Assembly: GCF_000834015.1 (NCBI RefSeq)
Contig: NZ_JXQI01000055.1
Location: forward strand, 62,001 to 126,000
DNA from: Prevotella pectinovora
GTDB lineage: Bacteria; Bacteroidota; Bacteroidia; Bacteroidales; Bacteroidaceae
Direction: 5' to 3'
DNA length: 64,000 bases
The notes under the pieces are model-generated. The model saw only the letters and a list, made by a program, of their open reading frames with translations. It was not told the DNA's origin and ran no database searches. How positions within the stretch are numbered: position 1 is the stretch's first letter; each line of letters begins with the position of its first letter. Below, piece by piece: positions 20,052 to 30,089 of the stretch. Made by a program: the position numbers and the translations under genes.

Positions 20052-20549
20052 ATGCGATTTTTAGGTAACATAGAGGCAAAGATCGACGCGAAGGGACGTG
20101 TGTTCCTCCCCGCAACTTTCCGCAAGGTATTGCAAGCCGGCGGAGAGGAAAACCTCGTGTTGCGCAAAGACGTGTTCCAGCCATGCCTCGTGCTCTACCC
20201 GGAAAGCGTATGGAACGAGCAGATGGACGAGCTTCGGTCAAGGCTCAACCGCTGGAACAGGGAGCATCAGCGCATCTTCAGACAGTTCGTGAGCGACGTG
20301 GAAGCGATATCGCTCGACGGCAACGGCAGATTCCTGATTCCAAAGAGATACGTCGACATGGCTGCGATAAGCGGACAGGTGAAATTCATCGGCATGGGCG
20401 ACTCGATAGAGATCTGGAGCGAAGGAAACACCGCGGACCCGTTTATGGAGCCCGACGAATTCGGCGCCGCTCTGGAGAGCATTATGGGTGACCCCTCGCC
20501 GGCGGATGCCGACAACGGGAAAGTGAATGACAATATTGCTGGAAACTAA
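20052..20549 (+). CDS. mraZ: Transcriptional regulator MraZ
   Basis: MraZ is a ring-forming AbrB-type DNA-binding protein that represses the division and cell-wall cluster in other bacteria. The 165-residue protein has two SpoVT-AbrB modules: residues 1-50 with NIEAKIDAKGRVFLPATFRK, and about 75-120 with EAISLDGNGRFLIPKRY. The C-terminal tail of about 30 acidic residues is not part of the fold. It is the first gene of the dcw cluster, 20 bases before rsmH, and has its likely operator just upstream. Confidence 0.96.
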   Translation: MRFLGNIEAKIDAKGRVFLPATFRKVLQAGGEENLVLRKDVFQPCLVLYPESVWNEQMDELRSRLNRWNREHQRIFRQFVSDVEAISLDGNGRFLIPKRYVDMAAISGQVKFIGMGDSIEIWSEGNTADPFMEPDEFGAALESIMGDPSPADADNGKVNDNIAGN

Positions 20550-20569
20550 AGAAAAAACTAAATAAAACA

Positions 20570-21499
20570 ATGGCTACCATCATCGATACATATCACGTGC
20601 CGGTATTGCTCGAAGAGAGCGTCGGCGGACTTGACATCAAACATGACGGGACATACGTCGACGTGACGTTCGGCGGTGGCGGTCACAGCCGCAGAATACT
20701 GCAGGAGCTGGACGGTGGCGGACACCTGTACAGCTTCGACCAGGATGCGGATGCGGAAAAGAACGTGAGTCCGCAAGACAACTTCACATTCGTGAGGAGC
20801 AACTTCAGATATCTCAAGAACTGGATGCGCTACTACGGAGTGGAAGGACTCGACGGACTGCTTGCCGACCTGGGGGTGTCGAGCCACCATTTCGACGACG
20901 AGACGAGAGGGTTCTCATTCAGATTCGACGCACCGCTCGACATGAGGATGAACAAAAGGGGCGGAGAGAATGCCGCCGACCTCGTGAACGAGAGGTCGGA
21001 AGAGGAACTCGCCGACATGTTCTACCTCTACGGTGAACTGAAGAACTCAAGGCGCATAGCGAAAGCCATCGCCCAAGCGAGGGAGCAGAAGCCAATACTG
21101 ACGACACAGGACCTGATGGATGCCACGCTGCCACTGTTTCCAAAGGAAAGGGGAAAGAAGGACATGGCGAGGATGTTCCAAGCGCTGCGCATCGTGGTGA
21201 ACCACGAGATGACGGCACTGAAGGAGATGCTCGCCTCTGCCACGGAACTGCTGAAACCGGGCGGCAGGCTGTCGGTGATAACATACCACAGCCTGGAGGA
21301 CAGGATAGTAAAGAACTTCATGAAGACGGGAAATGCCGAAGGCAAGACGACACAGGACTTCTTCGGAAGGGTGGAGACACCGTTCAGACTTGTCAACAAC
21401 AAAGTGATAGTGCCATCCGACGAAGAACAGCAGGTCAACCCGCGAAGCAGAAGCGCAAAACTGAGAATTGCAGAGAAAAGAGAACCGGCCGACAAATAG
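20570..21499 (+). CDS. rsmH: 16S rRNA (cytosine-1402-N4)-methyltransferase RsmH
   Basis: RsmH methylates N4 of C1402 in the ribosomal decoding centre, using SAM. The 309-residue protein carries the SAM-binding motif VDVTFGGGGHSRRIL (residues 30-44), the conserved DLGVSSHHFDD near 102-112, and the C-terminal SYHSLEDRIVKNFM-type block (here TYHSLEDRIVKNF). Length is typical. It lies between mraZ and ftsL with short spacers, as in nearly all dcw clusters. Confidence 0.97.
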   Translation: MATIIDTYHVPVLLEESVGGLDIKHDGTYVDVTFGGGGHSRRILQELDGGGHLYSFDQDADAEKNVSPQDNFTFVRSNFRYLKNWMRYYGVEGLDGLLADLGVSSHHFDDETRGFSFRFDAPLDMRMNKRGGENAADLVNERSEEELADMFYLYGELKNSRRIAKAIAQAREQKPILTTQDLMDATLPLFPKERGKKDMARMFQALRIVVNHEMTALKEMLASATELLKPGGRLSVITYHSLEDRIVKNFMKTGNAEGKTTQDFFGRVETPFRLVNNKVIVPSDEEQQVNPRSRSAKLRIAEKREPADK

Positions 21500-21517
21500 T
21501 GGAGACGAACAAAAGAA

Positions 21518-22120
21518 ATGAAAGAAGACTATACTGACATAAACGCCGAAGAGGGAACGACACCGACACTGACAGATACGGACGGGCACCGGACGGAACC
21601 TCTCGCCAGCCAACACGACGCCAACACCGACGCCGCAACGACTGACACTGCCGACACGACAGCATCCGCCGACACGACGGAAAAGAGGAAGACGGACGTG
21701 GAGGCTACCGGCGAAAGCCTGGAAAGCCAAGAGGCAAGAAAGGAACTGAAACGCATTGTGGAGGAGATTGCCAGAGAGGACGAACGGCCGATGTCGTCGA
21801 ACTTCTCGCTCAAGAAAATCCTCGGCGGCGAATTCCTGCAGGCAAAGATAATAAAGCAGTACAAATGGCTCATCGTGATAATCGTGGGCTTCATGATAGT
21901 ATATGTGTCAAACAGATACAGCTGCGACCAGAAGAGAATACAGATTTCAAAGCTCAACAAGGAGCTGGAAGAAGCGAAGTTCAGGGCGATGACGACAACA
22001 AGCGAACTGACGAAGATAAGCCGCGAGAGCAACGTGCTGCAGATGCTGCAGAACTGCAAAGACAGCGTGCTGCATATTCCTAACCAGCCACCTTATATTA
22101 TAAACGTACCGGAACAATGA
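21518..22120 (+). CDS. ftsL: FtsL-like cell division protein
   Basis: FtsL is a bitopic membrane protein that links FtsQ/FtsB to FtsW/FtsI in the divisome. The 200-residue protein has a long hydrophilic, Thr/Asp/Glu-rich N-terminal region (about 1-110). It has one membrane segment, WLIVIIVGFMIVYVSNRY (about 116-133), and a periplasmic coiled-coil-like part with heptad leucines (ISKLNKELEEAKFRA). Sequence conservation is weak, so the call rests on topology and position between rsmH and ftsI. It overlaps ftsI by four bases (ATGA), indicating translational coupling. The N-terminal extension is typical of Bacteroidota FtsL. Confidence 0.85.
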   Translation: MKEDYTDINAEEGTTPTLTDTDGHRTEPLASQHDANTDAATTDTADTTASADTTEKRKTDVEATGESLESQEARKELKRIVEEIAREDERPMSSNFSLKKILGGEFLQAKIIKQYKWLIVIIVGFMIVYVSNRYSCDQKRIQISKLNKELEEAKFRAMTTTSELTKISRESNVLQMLQNCKDSVLHIPNQPPYIINVPEQ

Positions 22121-24276
22121 ATACAAACAGACAGCAAAACTTGGCCAAATCGGTGAAGAGATACAGGATAATAGCCTGGATTGCCGTGCTTATCTGCCTG
22201 TTGATCATCGGAAAGGTGGTTTATGTGGGCACTCTGAAGCGTGAATACTGGATGAAAGTGGCGGAACAGAAAAAGGTAAAGGAAAAGCCGGAACCTGCCG
22301 AACGCGGAAACATACTGAGCTGCGACGGAAGGCTGCTGTCCGGAACACTGCCGGAATATGACCTTATAATAGACTTCAGCGTGTGTCAGGAGTGGCGCGA
22401 CTCCATGTGGAGAGCCGATTTCCCGAAAATCTGCGCCGGGCTGCACCGTATATTCCCTGACAAAAGCGAGGAGTATTTCCGCGACAGGCTGCAGGAGGGA
22501 TACGACAAGAAGAACAAGAGCTGGAGAATAATAAAGAGGAAAGCCACCTTCGAGGAGATGACGGAGGTGAAACGGCTGCCGGTGTTCAGAGAGCCAAGAC
22601 TGAGAGGAGGATTCCACGAAGTGGAGCATACAACGAGGAAGAAGCCCTTCGGATCGCTCGCAAGCCGAACAATCGGTGACCTGATATGGAACGGGCAGCC
22701 GAAATGCGGACTGGAACAGTCGTTCAACAAATACCTGAGCGGCACACCGGGAAAGAAGCGCATACGCAAGGTGTTCGACAAGACGATACCTGAGATAATC
22801 GTGCCGCCGGTGGCCGGATGCGACATCATAACGACAATCGACGTGGGAATGCAGGACCTCTGCGAGAGGGCGCTCCTGGAGAAGCTGAAGGAAATCAACG
22901 GCAACGTGGGAGTGGCTATCGTGATGGAGGTGAGCACCGGCGACATCAAGGCTATGGTGAACATGTCGAAACTCGCAAGCGGCGACTATGCCGAGATAAA
23001 GAACAACGCCGTGTCTGACCTGCTCGAACCGGGTTCGGTGTTCAAGACGGCATCGATAATGGTGGCGCTCGACGACGGAGTGGTGGACACCACTTATATG
23101 GTGGACACCGGAGGCGGAGTATGGGACATGTACGGAGCGAAGATGAGAGACCACAACTGGTCATCAGGCGGTTATCAGACGATATCACTGCCTCGCACGC
23201 TGGAGGTGAGTTCCAACATCGGAGTGAGCCGGATTATCGACAGATACTACGGCAAGAACCCGGAGAAATTCGTTGAGGGACTACGACGCATCGGAATGGG
23301 AGCACCACTGAACCTGCCGTTCAAAGGAGCGGGAAAGGCGCAGATACGCATGCCGAAGAAAAACAAACGTGGGCAATACACCAACTGGTATGGTACCACG
23401 CTGCCGTGGATGAGTATCGGATATGAGACTCAGGTGCCGCCGATATACACGCTGACCTTCTACAACGCCATCGCAAACAACGGAAAGATGGTGGCGCCGA
23501 GATTCGTGAAGAGCGTGGTGAAAGACGGACAGGTGGTGAAGGATTTCCCCACCGTGGTGGTGAAGGAGAAGATCTGCAAGGAGAAGACTCTCAAGGAGAT
23601 GCAGACAATCCTATACCACGTGGTGAGTCAAGGATTGGGCAAAGCTGCCGGTTCGGAATCCTTCAAGGTGGCCGGCAAGACAGGTACTGCACAGATTTCA
23701 AAAGGACGGTCGGGATACAAGAGCGGACCGATGAACTATCTCGTCAGCTTCGCCGGATATTTCCCTGCCGACGCTCCACGATACAGCTGCATCGTATGCA
23801 TACAGAAACCGGGACTGCCGGCATCGGGAGGAAGACAGAGTGGTGCCGTGTTCCACAAGATATCGGAGGGCATAATGGCTCAAAGCCTGAAGCTGCTCGC
23901 ATCCGATGCACGTACACCGGACGCTCTGCTGACGCCGGAAGTGAAAAACGGCAACATGCTTGCCGCCGACTATGTGCTGGCACATCTCGGTGTGAAGACC
24001 AACGAGGGATGGAACGGCAGCTATGCAAACGGAAACCCGATATGGGGAAAGGCCGAGAGCAACAACAGGATGGTGACGCTGACCAAGGGAAAGGCGTATG
24101 CCAAAAACCTGATGCCAGACGTGATAGGAATGGGAGCCCGCGACGCCGTGTACATCACGGAGACAAGAGGTCTGAAGGTGACTATCTACGGCAGAGGAAA
24201 GGTGTATGAGCAGAGTATAGCGGCTGGCTCGAAGATAAGGAAGGGACAGCGCTGCGTGATAAAGCTCAGAAACTGA
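22117..24276 (+). CDS. ftsI: Division-specific transpeptidase FtsI (PBP3)
   Basis: This class B penicillin-binding protein cross-links septal peptidoglycan. The 719-residue chain has one N-terminal membrane segment (about 15-38) and a pedestal domain. The transpeptidase domain has the SxxK motif in GSVFKTAS near 306, SSN near 365 and KTGTA near 520. A C-terminal PASTA domain (about 665-719, starting MPDVIGMGARDA) follows, usual in this phylum. It is paired with the glycosyltransferase FtsW downstream in the same cluster. Confidence 0.96.
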   Translation: MNTNRQQNLAKSVKRYRIIAWIAVLICLLIIGKVVYVGTLKREYWMKVAEQKKVKEKPEPAERGNILSCDGRLLSGTLPEYDLIIDFSVCQEWRDSMWRADFPKICAGLHRIFPDKSEEYFRDRLQEGYDKKNKSWRIIKRKATFEEMTEVKRLPVFREPRLRGGFHEVEHTTRKKPFGSLASRTIGDLIWNGQPKCGLEQSFNKYLSGTPGKKRIRKVFDKTIPEIIVPPVAGCDIITTIDVGMQDLCERALLEKLKEINGNVGVAIVMEVSTGDIKAMVNMSKLASGDYAEIKNNAVSDLLEPGSVFKTASIMVALDDGVVDTTYMVDTGGGVWDMYGAKMRDHNWSSGGYQTISLPRTLEVSSNIGVSRIIDRYYGKNPEKFVEGLRRIGMGAPLNLPFKGAGKAQIRMPKKNKRGQYTNWYGTTLPWMSIGYETQVPPIYTLTFYNAIANNGKMVAPRFVKSVVKDGQVVKDFPTVVVKEKICKEKTLKEMQTILYHVVSQGLGKAAGSESFKVAGKTGTAQISKGRSGYKSGPMNYLVSFAGYFPADAPRYSCIVCIQKPGLPASGGRQSGAVFHKISEGIMAQSLKLLASDARTPDALLTPEVKNGNMLAADYVLAHLGVKTNEGWNGSYANGNPIWGKAESNNRMVTLTKGKAYAKNLMPDVIGMGARDAVYITETRGLKVTIYGRGKVYEQSIAAGSKIRKGQRCVIKLRN

Positions 24277-24278
24277 CG

Positions 24279-24314
24279 TTGACACCCTAATGAATGAAGT
24301 TTGACACCCTAATG
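24279..24314 (+). repeat. 14-bp direct repeat between ftsI and murE
   Basis: TTGACACCCTAATG occurs at 24279-24292 and again at 24301-24314, a 22-bp period. It sits in the 112-base spacer before murE. It could be a duplicated regulatory site or slippage. Confidence 0.6.
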
Positions 24315-24388
24315 TACAGAAGGGCAGACTACGGAGGGGGAAATCAAGGACAATAAAGAAAACAACATAACATATATAAAGAAAGACT

Positions 24389-25843
24389 ATGGTACTGGAA
24401 GAACTTATCAAAGGACTGAAGACGGTCAGCGTCTGCGGTCAGACAGACATAGAGATAACTGGCGTGAACATCGACTCACGCCGAATCAAGGAGGGACACC
24501 TGTTCATCGCACAGCGCGGAACCCAGGTGGACGGACACAAGTTCATACCTAAGGCTATCGAACTTGGCGCAAAGGCTGTACTCTGCGAGGTTTTGCCAGA
24601 GGAGAAAGCCGAGGGAGTGTCTTATGTGCAGGTGGAATCCACTGAGGACGTGGCAGGAAAGGTTGCCACGATATTCTATGGTGACCCATCGAGGAAACTG
24701 AAACTCGTGGGAGTGACGGGAACGAACGGCAAGACGACAATCGCCACATTATTATATAATATGTTCCGCAAGTTGGGATACAAATGCGGACTGCTGTCTA
24801 CCGTGTGCAACTACATCGAGGACGAGGCGGTTCCTGCCGACCACACCACACCGGACCCTATCGAGCTGAACTATCTGCTCAGCAGGATGGTGGACGCCGG
24901 ATGCCAGTATGCCTTCATGGAGTGCAGCTCCCACGCCATAGCACAGAAGCGCATCGGAGGACTGGACTTTGCTGGAGGACTGTTTACAAACCTGACACGC
25001 GACCATCTGGACTACCACAAGACGTTTGAGAACTACCGCAATGCAAAGAAGGCATTCTTCGACCAGCTGCCGAAGACAGCGTTCGCCATAACGAATGCCG
25101 ACGACAAGAACGGCATGGTGATGGTGCAGAACACGAAGGCTACGGTGAAGACATACTCCACACGCACAATGGCTGACTTCAAGGCAAAGATCCTTGAATG
25201 TCACTTCGGCGGCATGTATCTAGAAATCGACGGCAGAGAAGTGGGAGTGCAGTTCATCGGTAAGTTCAACGTCAGCAACCTGCTCGCCGTATATGGTGCT
25301 GCCGTGATGCTGGGCGAGAAACCGGAGAACGTACTCCTCGTGATGAGCACGCTGAAGAGCGTGAGCGGAAGACTCGACCCTATACAGTCGCCAGAGGGCT
25401 ACACGGCTATCGTGGACTATGCACACACTCCTGACGCACTGGAGAACGTGCTCAATGCCATACATGAAGTGCTCGAAGGAAAGGGCCATGTGATAACAGT
25501 CTGTGGCGCCGGCGGAAACCGTGACAAGGGCAAGCGTCCTTTGATGGCGCAAGAGGCGGTGAAGCAGAGCGACAAGGTGATAATAACGAGCGACAACCCA
25601 AGATTTGAGGAGCCGCAGGATATAATCAACGACATGCTTGCCGGACTGGACGACCAGCAGATGAAGAAAGTGGTAAGCATCGTTGACCGTCGTGAGGCCA
25701 TCCGCACCGCCTGCATGCTGGCACAGAAGGGCGACGTGATACTCGTTGCCGGAAAGGGCCATGAAGACTATCAGGAAATAAAGGGAGTGAAACATCACTT
25801 CGACGACAAGGAGGTGCTGAGAGAGGCTATGGGCATCAAATAA
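24389..25843 (+). CDS. murE: UDP-MurNAc-L-Ala-D-Glu:meso-DAP ligase MurE
   Basis: MurE adds the third residue of the peptidoglycan stem peptide in the cytoplasm, using ATP. The 484-residue protein has the Mur ligase N-terminal domain, the ATP loop [15 protein letters not shown] near 108-122, and the central and C-terminal ligase domains. The signature DNPR at about 402-405 ([10 protein letters not shown]) is the known marker for meso-diaminopimelate specificity. Length is typical. Confidence 0.96.
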   Translation: MVLEELIKGLKTVSVCGQTDIEITGVNIDSRRIKEGHLFIAQRGTQVDGHKFIPKAIELGAKAVLCEVLPEEKAEGVSYVQVESTEDVAGKVATIFYGDPSRKLKLVGVTGTNGKTTIATLLYNMFRKLGYKCGLLSTVCNYIEDEAVPADHTTPDPIELNYLLSRMVDAGCQYAFMECSSHAIAQKRIGGLDFAGGLFTNLTRDHLDYHKTFENYRNAKKAFFDQLPKTAFAITNADDKNGMVMVQNTKATVKTYSTRTMADFKAKILECHFGGMYLEIDGREVGVQFIGKFNVSNLLAVYGAAVMLGEKPENVLLVMSTLKSVSGRLDPIQSPEGYTAIVDYAHTPDALENVLNAIHEVLEGKGHVITVCGAGGNRDKGKRPLMAQEAVKQSDKVIITSDNPRFEEPQDIINDMLAGLDDQQMKKVVSIVDRREAIRTACMLAQKGDVILVAGKGHEDYQEIKGVKHHFDDKEVLREAMGIK

Positions 25844-25944
25844 GGATGCGGAAAGCCAAATACTCACATCACCGAAGCAATCCCTGAAGCCTGACGGAAG
25901 ACAGACTACGGGACAAACAAAAAGTGAAACGAATATAATATATC

Positions 25945-27216
25945 ATGTTATACTATCTATTCAGATTCTTAGACCAGTTCGGCATTCCGGGAAGCCACAT
26001 GTGGGGATACATCTCGTTCCGCGCATTGCTCGCCCTGATTCTCTCGCTCGCCATCTCGGCTTGGTTCGGAGAGAAGTTCATAAAATACTTGAAGAGCAAG
26101 CAGATAACAGAGGTGCAGCGTGATGCCAAGATAGACCCGTTCGGGGTGAAGAAAATCGGCGTGCCTTCAATGGGAGGCATCATCATCATTGCCGCCATAC
26201 TGCTGCCAGTGCTGCTGCTCGGACGAATGAGGAACATTTATCTCATCCTAATGATCATCACGACGATATGGCTGGGATTCCTCGGCGGACTCGACGACTA
26301 CATCAAGATTTTCCGCCACAACAAGGAGGGACTGCCGGGCAAGTTCAAGATCGTGGGACAGATAAGCATCGGACTCATCGTGGGACTGGTGTTGTGGCTG
26401 AGTCCTGACGCCAAAATAAACGAGAATCTGAGCATGAAGAAGATGAACGGCACGGAGGTGGTGGTGAAACACCGCCCTGAAGCACAGAAGTCACTGAAGA
26501 CGACGATACCGTTCGTGAAGGGTCACAACCTGGACTACTCCAACATCATGTCGTTCTGCGGCAAATACAAGACGGCGGCAGGATGGATTCTCTTCGTGAT
26601 AATGACAATCCTCGTGGTGACGGCTGTTTCCAACGGTGCTAACCTGAACGACGGAATGGACGGCATGTGTGCGGGAAACTCCGCAATAATAGGTGTGGCG
26701 CTGGGAATATTCGCCTATGTCAGCAGTCACATAGAATATGCGGCATATCTGAACATCATGTATATACCGGGCTCACAGGAGCTTGTGGTGTTCATGTGTG
26801 CCTTCGTGGGAGCGCTGGTGGGATTCCTTTGGTATAACTCGTATCCGGCCCAGGTGTTCATGGGCGACACGGGATCGCTGACCATCGGCGGCATCATCGG
26901 TGTATGTGCCGTAATTATACACAAGGAACTGATGCTGCCGATACTGTGTGGCATATTCTTCGTGGAGAGCCTCAGCGTGATACTGCAGGTCTACTACGCC
27001 AAGTTAGGAACAAGGAGAGGTGTGAAGCAGCGTCTGATAAAGCGTGCTCCTCTGCACGACACGTTCCGCACCACGGACGACCAGCTCGACCCGAACATCA
27101 AGTATGTGTTCAAAAAGCCGCACACGGCTATCCATGAGTCGAAGATCACCATCCGCTTCTGGATAATGACAATCATCCTGGCTGCAATGACCATCATCAC
27201 GCTGAAGATGAGATAA
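25945..27216 (+). CDS. mraY: Phospho-MurNAc-pentapeptide transferase MraY
   Basis: MraY makes lipid I by transferring phospho-MurNAc-pentapeptide to undecaprenyl phosphate in the inner membrane. The 423-residue protein has about ten membrane segments. It has the conserved acidic motifs GGLDDYIKI (near 114-122), NLNDGMDGMCAG (near 234-245) and a C-terminal histidine-containing loop, RRGVKQRLIKRAPLHDTFR. It is longer than E. coli MraY (360) because of a hydrophilic insert at about 150-195, which is common in this phylum. Confidence 0.96.
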   Translation: MLYYLFRFLDQFGIPGSHMWGYISFRALLALILSLAISAWFGEKFIKYLKSKQITEVQRDAKIDPFGVKKIGVPSMGGIIIIAAILLPVLLLGRMRNIYLILMIITTIWLGFLGGLDDYIKIFRHNKEGLPGKFKIVGQISIGLIVGLVLWLSPDAKINENLSMKKMNGTEVVVKHRPEAQKSLKTTIPFVKGHNLDYSNIMSFCGKYKTAAGWILFVIMTILVVTAVSNGANLNDGMDGMCAGNSAIIGVALGIFAYVSSHIEYAAYLNIMYIPGSQELVVFMCAFVGALVGFLWYNSYPAQVFMGDTGSLTIGGIIGVCAVIIHKELMLPILCGIFFVESLSVILQVYYAKLGTRRGVKQRLIKRAPLHDTFRTTDDQLDPNIKYVFKKPHTAIHESKITIRFWIMTIILAAMTIITLKMR

Positions 27217-27266
27217 AAAGGGAGAAGAAAAGAATAAAATAGAAGGTATTATATAGCAAAAGTAAT

Positions 27267-28598
27267 ATGAAAAGAATTGTTATACTTGGAGCTGGCGAGA
27301 GTGGAGCCGGAGCTGCCGTATTGGCAAAGAAAGAGGGTTTCGACGTGTTCGTGTCTGACATGTCGGCCATCAAGGACAAATACAAGAAGCTCCTTGACGA
27401 CCACGGCGTGGAATGGGAGGAAGGCCACCACACCGAGGAGAAGATTCTCAACGCTGACGAGATAATAAAGAGTCCGGGCATACCGAAGGAGGCGCCGATG
27501 ATAAGAAAGTGTATGGAGAAGAACATACATATCATCAGCGAGATTGAGTTCGCCGGAAGATACACACACTCCAAGATGGTGTGCATAACGGGAAGCAACG
27601 GAAAGACGACTACAACGTCGCTTATCTATCATATATTCAAGAACGCAGGTTATGACGCCGGACTGGCCGGCAACATCGGAAAGAGCCTGGCGCTGCAGGT
27701 GGCGGAGGAGCCTCATGAATACTATATCATAGAACTCAGCTCCTTCCAGCTTGACGACATGTATGACTTCAGGGCAAACATCGCCATCCTGCTGAACATC
27801 ACACCAGACCATCTGGACCGCTACGACTTCTGCATGCAGAACTATGTGGACGCAAAGATGAGGATTCTGCAGAACCAGACACAGGAGGACTCTTTCATCT
27901 ACTGGAACGATGACCCTGTGATAAAGAAGGAACTCGACAAATATGACATCAAGGCTGTGAAGTGTCCGTTCTCCGAACTGAAGGAGAAGGGTTCCATCGG
28001 TTATATCGAAGAGGGACAGTACAAGATTGAATACCCCACTCCGTTCAACATGGAGCAGGAGGAACTGAGCCTCACGGGCAAACATAATATCTACAACTCT
28101 TTGGCTGCCGGTATCGCATCAAACATCGCCGGCATCAAGAAGGAGGAAATACGCAAGAGCCTGAGCGACTTCCCCGGTGTGGAGCACAGACTGGAGAAGG
28201 TTGCCACCGTGGGTGGCGTGCTCTACGTGAACGATTCGAAAGCTACCAACGTGGATGCATGCTGGTATGCCCTCGAAAGCATGAAGACACCTACCATCCT
28301 CATCATCGGAGGAAAGGACAAAGGCAACGACTACAACGAGATAAAGGATTTGGTGAAGAAGAAATGTGCGGGCATCGTATATCTCGGTGCTGACAACAAG
28401 AAACTGCATGATTTCTTCGATGGAATGGGTATTCCGGTGGCTGACACGCATTGTATGAAAGACTGCGTGGAGGCATGCGAGAAGATGGCAAAGCCGGGAT
28501 ATACGGTACTGCTGAGCCCTTGCTGCGCAAGCTTCGACCTGTTCAAGAACATGGAGGACAGAGGCGAACAGTTCAAGACTCTCGTCAGGAACTTGTAA
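27267..28598 (+). CDS. murD: UDP-MurNAc-L-alanine:D-glutamate ligase MurD
   Basis: MurD adds D-glutamate to UDP-MurNAc-L-Ala. The 443-residue protein starts with the nucleotide-fold MKRIVILGAGESGAGAAVLA. It has the ATP loop GSNGKTTTTSLI near 109-120 and a conserved NDSKATN block near 322, followed by the C-terminal ligase domain with LLSPCCASFDLF. Position between mraY and ftsW is the standard order. Confidence 0.96.
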   Translation: MKRIVILGAGESGAGAAVLAKKEGFDVFVSDMSAIKDKYKKLLDDHGVEWEEGHHTEEKILNADEIIKSPGIPKEAPMIRKCMEKNIHIISEIEFAGRYTHSKMVCITGSNGKTTTTSLIYHIFKNAGYDAGLAGNIGKSLALQVAEEPHEYYIIELSSFQLDDMYDFRANIAILLNITPDHLDRYDFCMQNYVDAKMRILQNQTQEDSFIYWNDDPVIKKELDKYDIKAVKCPFSELKEKGSIGYIEEGQYKIEYPTPFNMEQEELSLTGKHNIYNSLAAGIASNIAGIKKEEIRKSLSDFPGVEHRLEKVATVGGVLYVNDSKATNVDACWYALESMKTPTILIIGGKDKGNDYNEIKDLVKKKCAGIVYLGADNKKLHDFFDGMGIPVADTHCMKDCVEACEKMAKPGYTVLLSPCCASFDLFKNMEDRGEQFKTLVRNL

Positions 28599-28648
28599 AT
28601 TCCATATATTACACAATAAACTGATAGCATAGGAGACATAGGCAGAAA

Positions 28649-29953
28649 ATGGCAGAAGAGACTACGGCAGAGAAAAAAGTTGCTACAAGGAAGATAAAGG
28701 GCGACCCTGTGATATGGGGAGTCTTCATCATGCTGTGTATAATAAGCATCATCGAGGTGTTCAGCGCTTCGAGCAACTTGACCTACAAGACTTCCAACTA
28801 CTGGGGACCGATATGCAAGCATGTATTCCTGTTAGGATGGGGAGTGCTGTTCATGCTGGCAACGATGAACCTGAAATGCAAATATTTCAAGCTCGTCATG
28901 CCGCTGGCATTGTTCATATCGTTTGTATTACTCATAATCTGCTTTTTCGTAGGTGCCGTGAACGACGGCCACAGATGGATTCCCATACCGGTAATCGGCA
29001 TGAAATTCCAACCCTCTGAAATGGCTAAAGGAGCCGTAGTGCTCGCCGTGGCAACGATACTGAGCGCAATGCAGACGGACACGGGTGTCGACAAGAGGGC
29101 ATTCAAATTCATCATCACCGTCAGCGGCGGCTTCATAGTTCTCATAGGATTGGAAAACCTCTCTACGGCAGCACTGCTGGGTGCTGTGGTGCTGATGATG
29201 ATGTGGATAGGAAGAATTCCCAAGAGGCAGTTGGGCAAACTGATGGGATCTCTTGCCATTTTGGCCGTGGGTGGATTGATCATCGTAATGGCCTTCGGAC
29301 ACGACAAGGAGAAAGAGGCTGAAGAGGACCCGAGGATGGCTATGGTGGACAAGAACAAGGTCAAGGCAACAGACAAAGAAGATAGCAAAGAACCGAAATT
29401 GTTCCACCGCCTTGACACTTGGAAGAGCCGTATAGACAAGTTCCTCGACGGCAAAGATGTTCCGCCAGAGAAATTCGACCTCAACAATGACGCACAGGAG
29501 GGATATTCACAGATTGCCATAGCATCATCAAACATGATGGGCAAAGGACCGGGGAACTCCACGATGAGAGACTACCTGCCACAGGCTTTCAGCGACTTCA
29601 TCTACTCCATAATCATTGAAGAGATGGGACTGATAGGTGCCGTGGGTGTGTGTCTGCTGTATATAATACTGCTGTTCCGCACCATGACGATAGCGAGCAG
29701 ATGTGCCAACACCTTCCCGGCACTGCTGATAATAGGAATAGCACTGATGCTTGTCACACAGGCTCTGTTCAATATGGGCGTGGCTGTGGGATGGCTGCCG
29801 GTGACCGGTCAGCCGCTGCCGCTGATAAGCAAGGGCGGAACTTCTTCTATAATGAACTGCGTGTATATCGGAATGATACTGAGCGTGAGCCGGTCGGCAA
29901 AGAAGAAGAACGAAACAGCTCACATTCCCACAGCAACGCCGATAGCAGCATAA
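28649..29953 (+). CDS. ftsW: Septal peptidoglycan glycosyltransferase FtsW
   Basis: FtsW is a SEDS-family membrane enzyme that polymerises lipid II with FtsI. The 434-residue protein has about ten hydrophobic segments. SEDS motifs are recognisable: GAVNDGHRWIPI (near 100), FQPSEMAKGA (near 117) and the C-terminal GQPLPLISKGGTSSI (near 385). A large charged loop, rich in Lys/Glu/Asp at about 215-270, separates the two halves and is longer than in proteobacterial FtsW. Confidence 0.95.
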   Translation: MAEETTAEKKVATRKIKGDPVIWGVFIMLCIISIIEVFSASSNLTYKTSNYWGPICKHVFLLGWGVLFMLATMNLKCKYFKLVMPLALFISFVLLIICFFVGAVNDGHRWIPIPVIGMKFQPSEMAKGAVVLAVATILSAMQTDTGVDKRAFKFIITVSGGFIVLIGLENLSTAALLGAVVLMMMWIGRIPKRQLGKLMGSLAILAVGGLIIVMAFGHDKEKEAEEDPRMAMVDKNKVKATDKEDSKEPKLFHRLDTWKSRIDKFLDGKDVPPEKFDLNNDAQEGYSQIAIASSNMMGKGPGNSTMRDYLPQAFSDFIYSIIIEEMGLIGAVGVCLLYIILLFRTMTIASRCANTFPALLIIGIALMLVTQALFNMGVAVGWLPVTGQPLPLISKGGTSSIMNCVYIGMILSVSRSAKKKNETAHIPTATPIAA

Positions 29954-30089
29954 GCATTGAAACGACCGGCAAAGGTCATGAAAAAGATCAAAGGGAAAGA
30001 TAACCGGTAAAGGTTGATAAAGGAAAAGACATCTGCGAGACAGCATATCTACTGCGGATGAAGTAACAAAGAAACAAAATTTCTGAACA

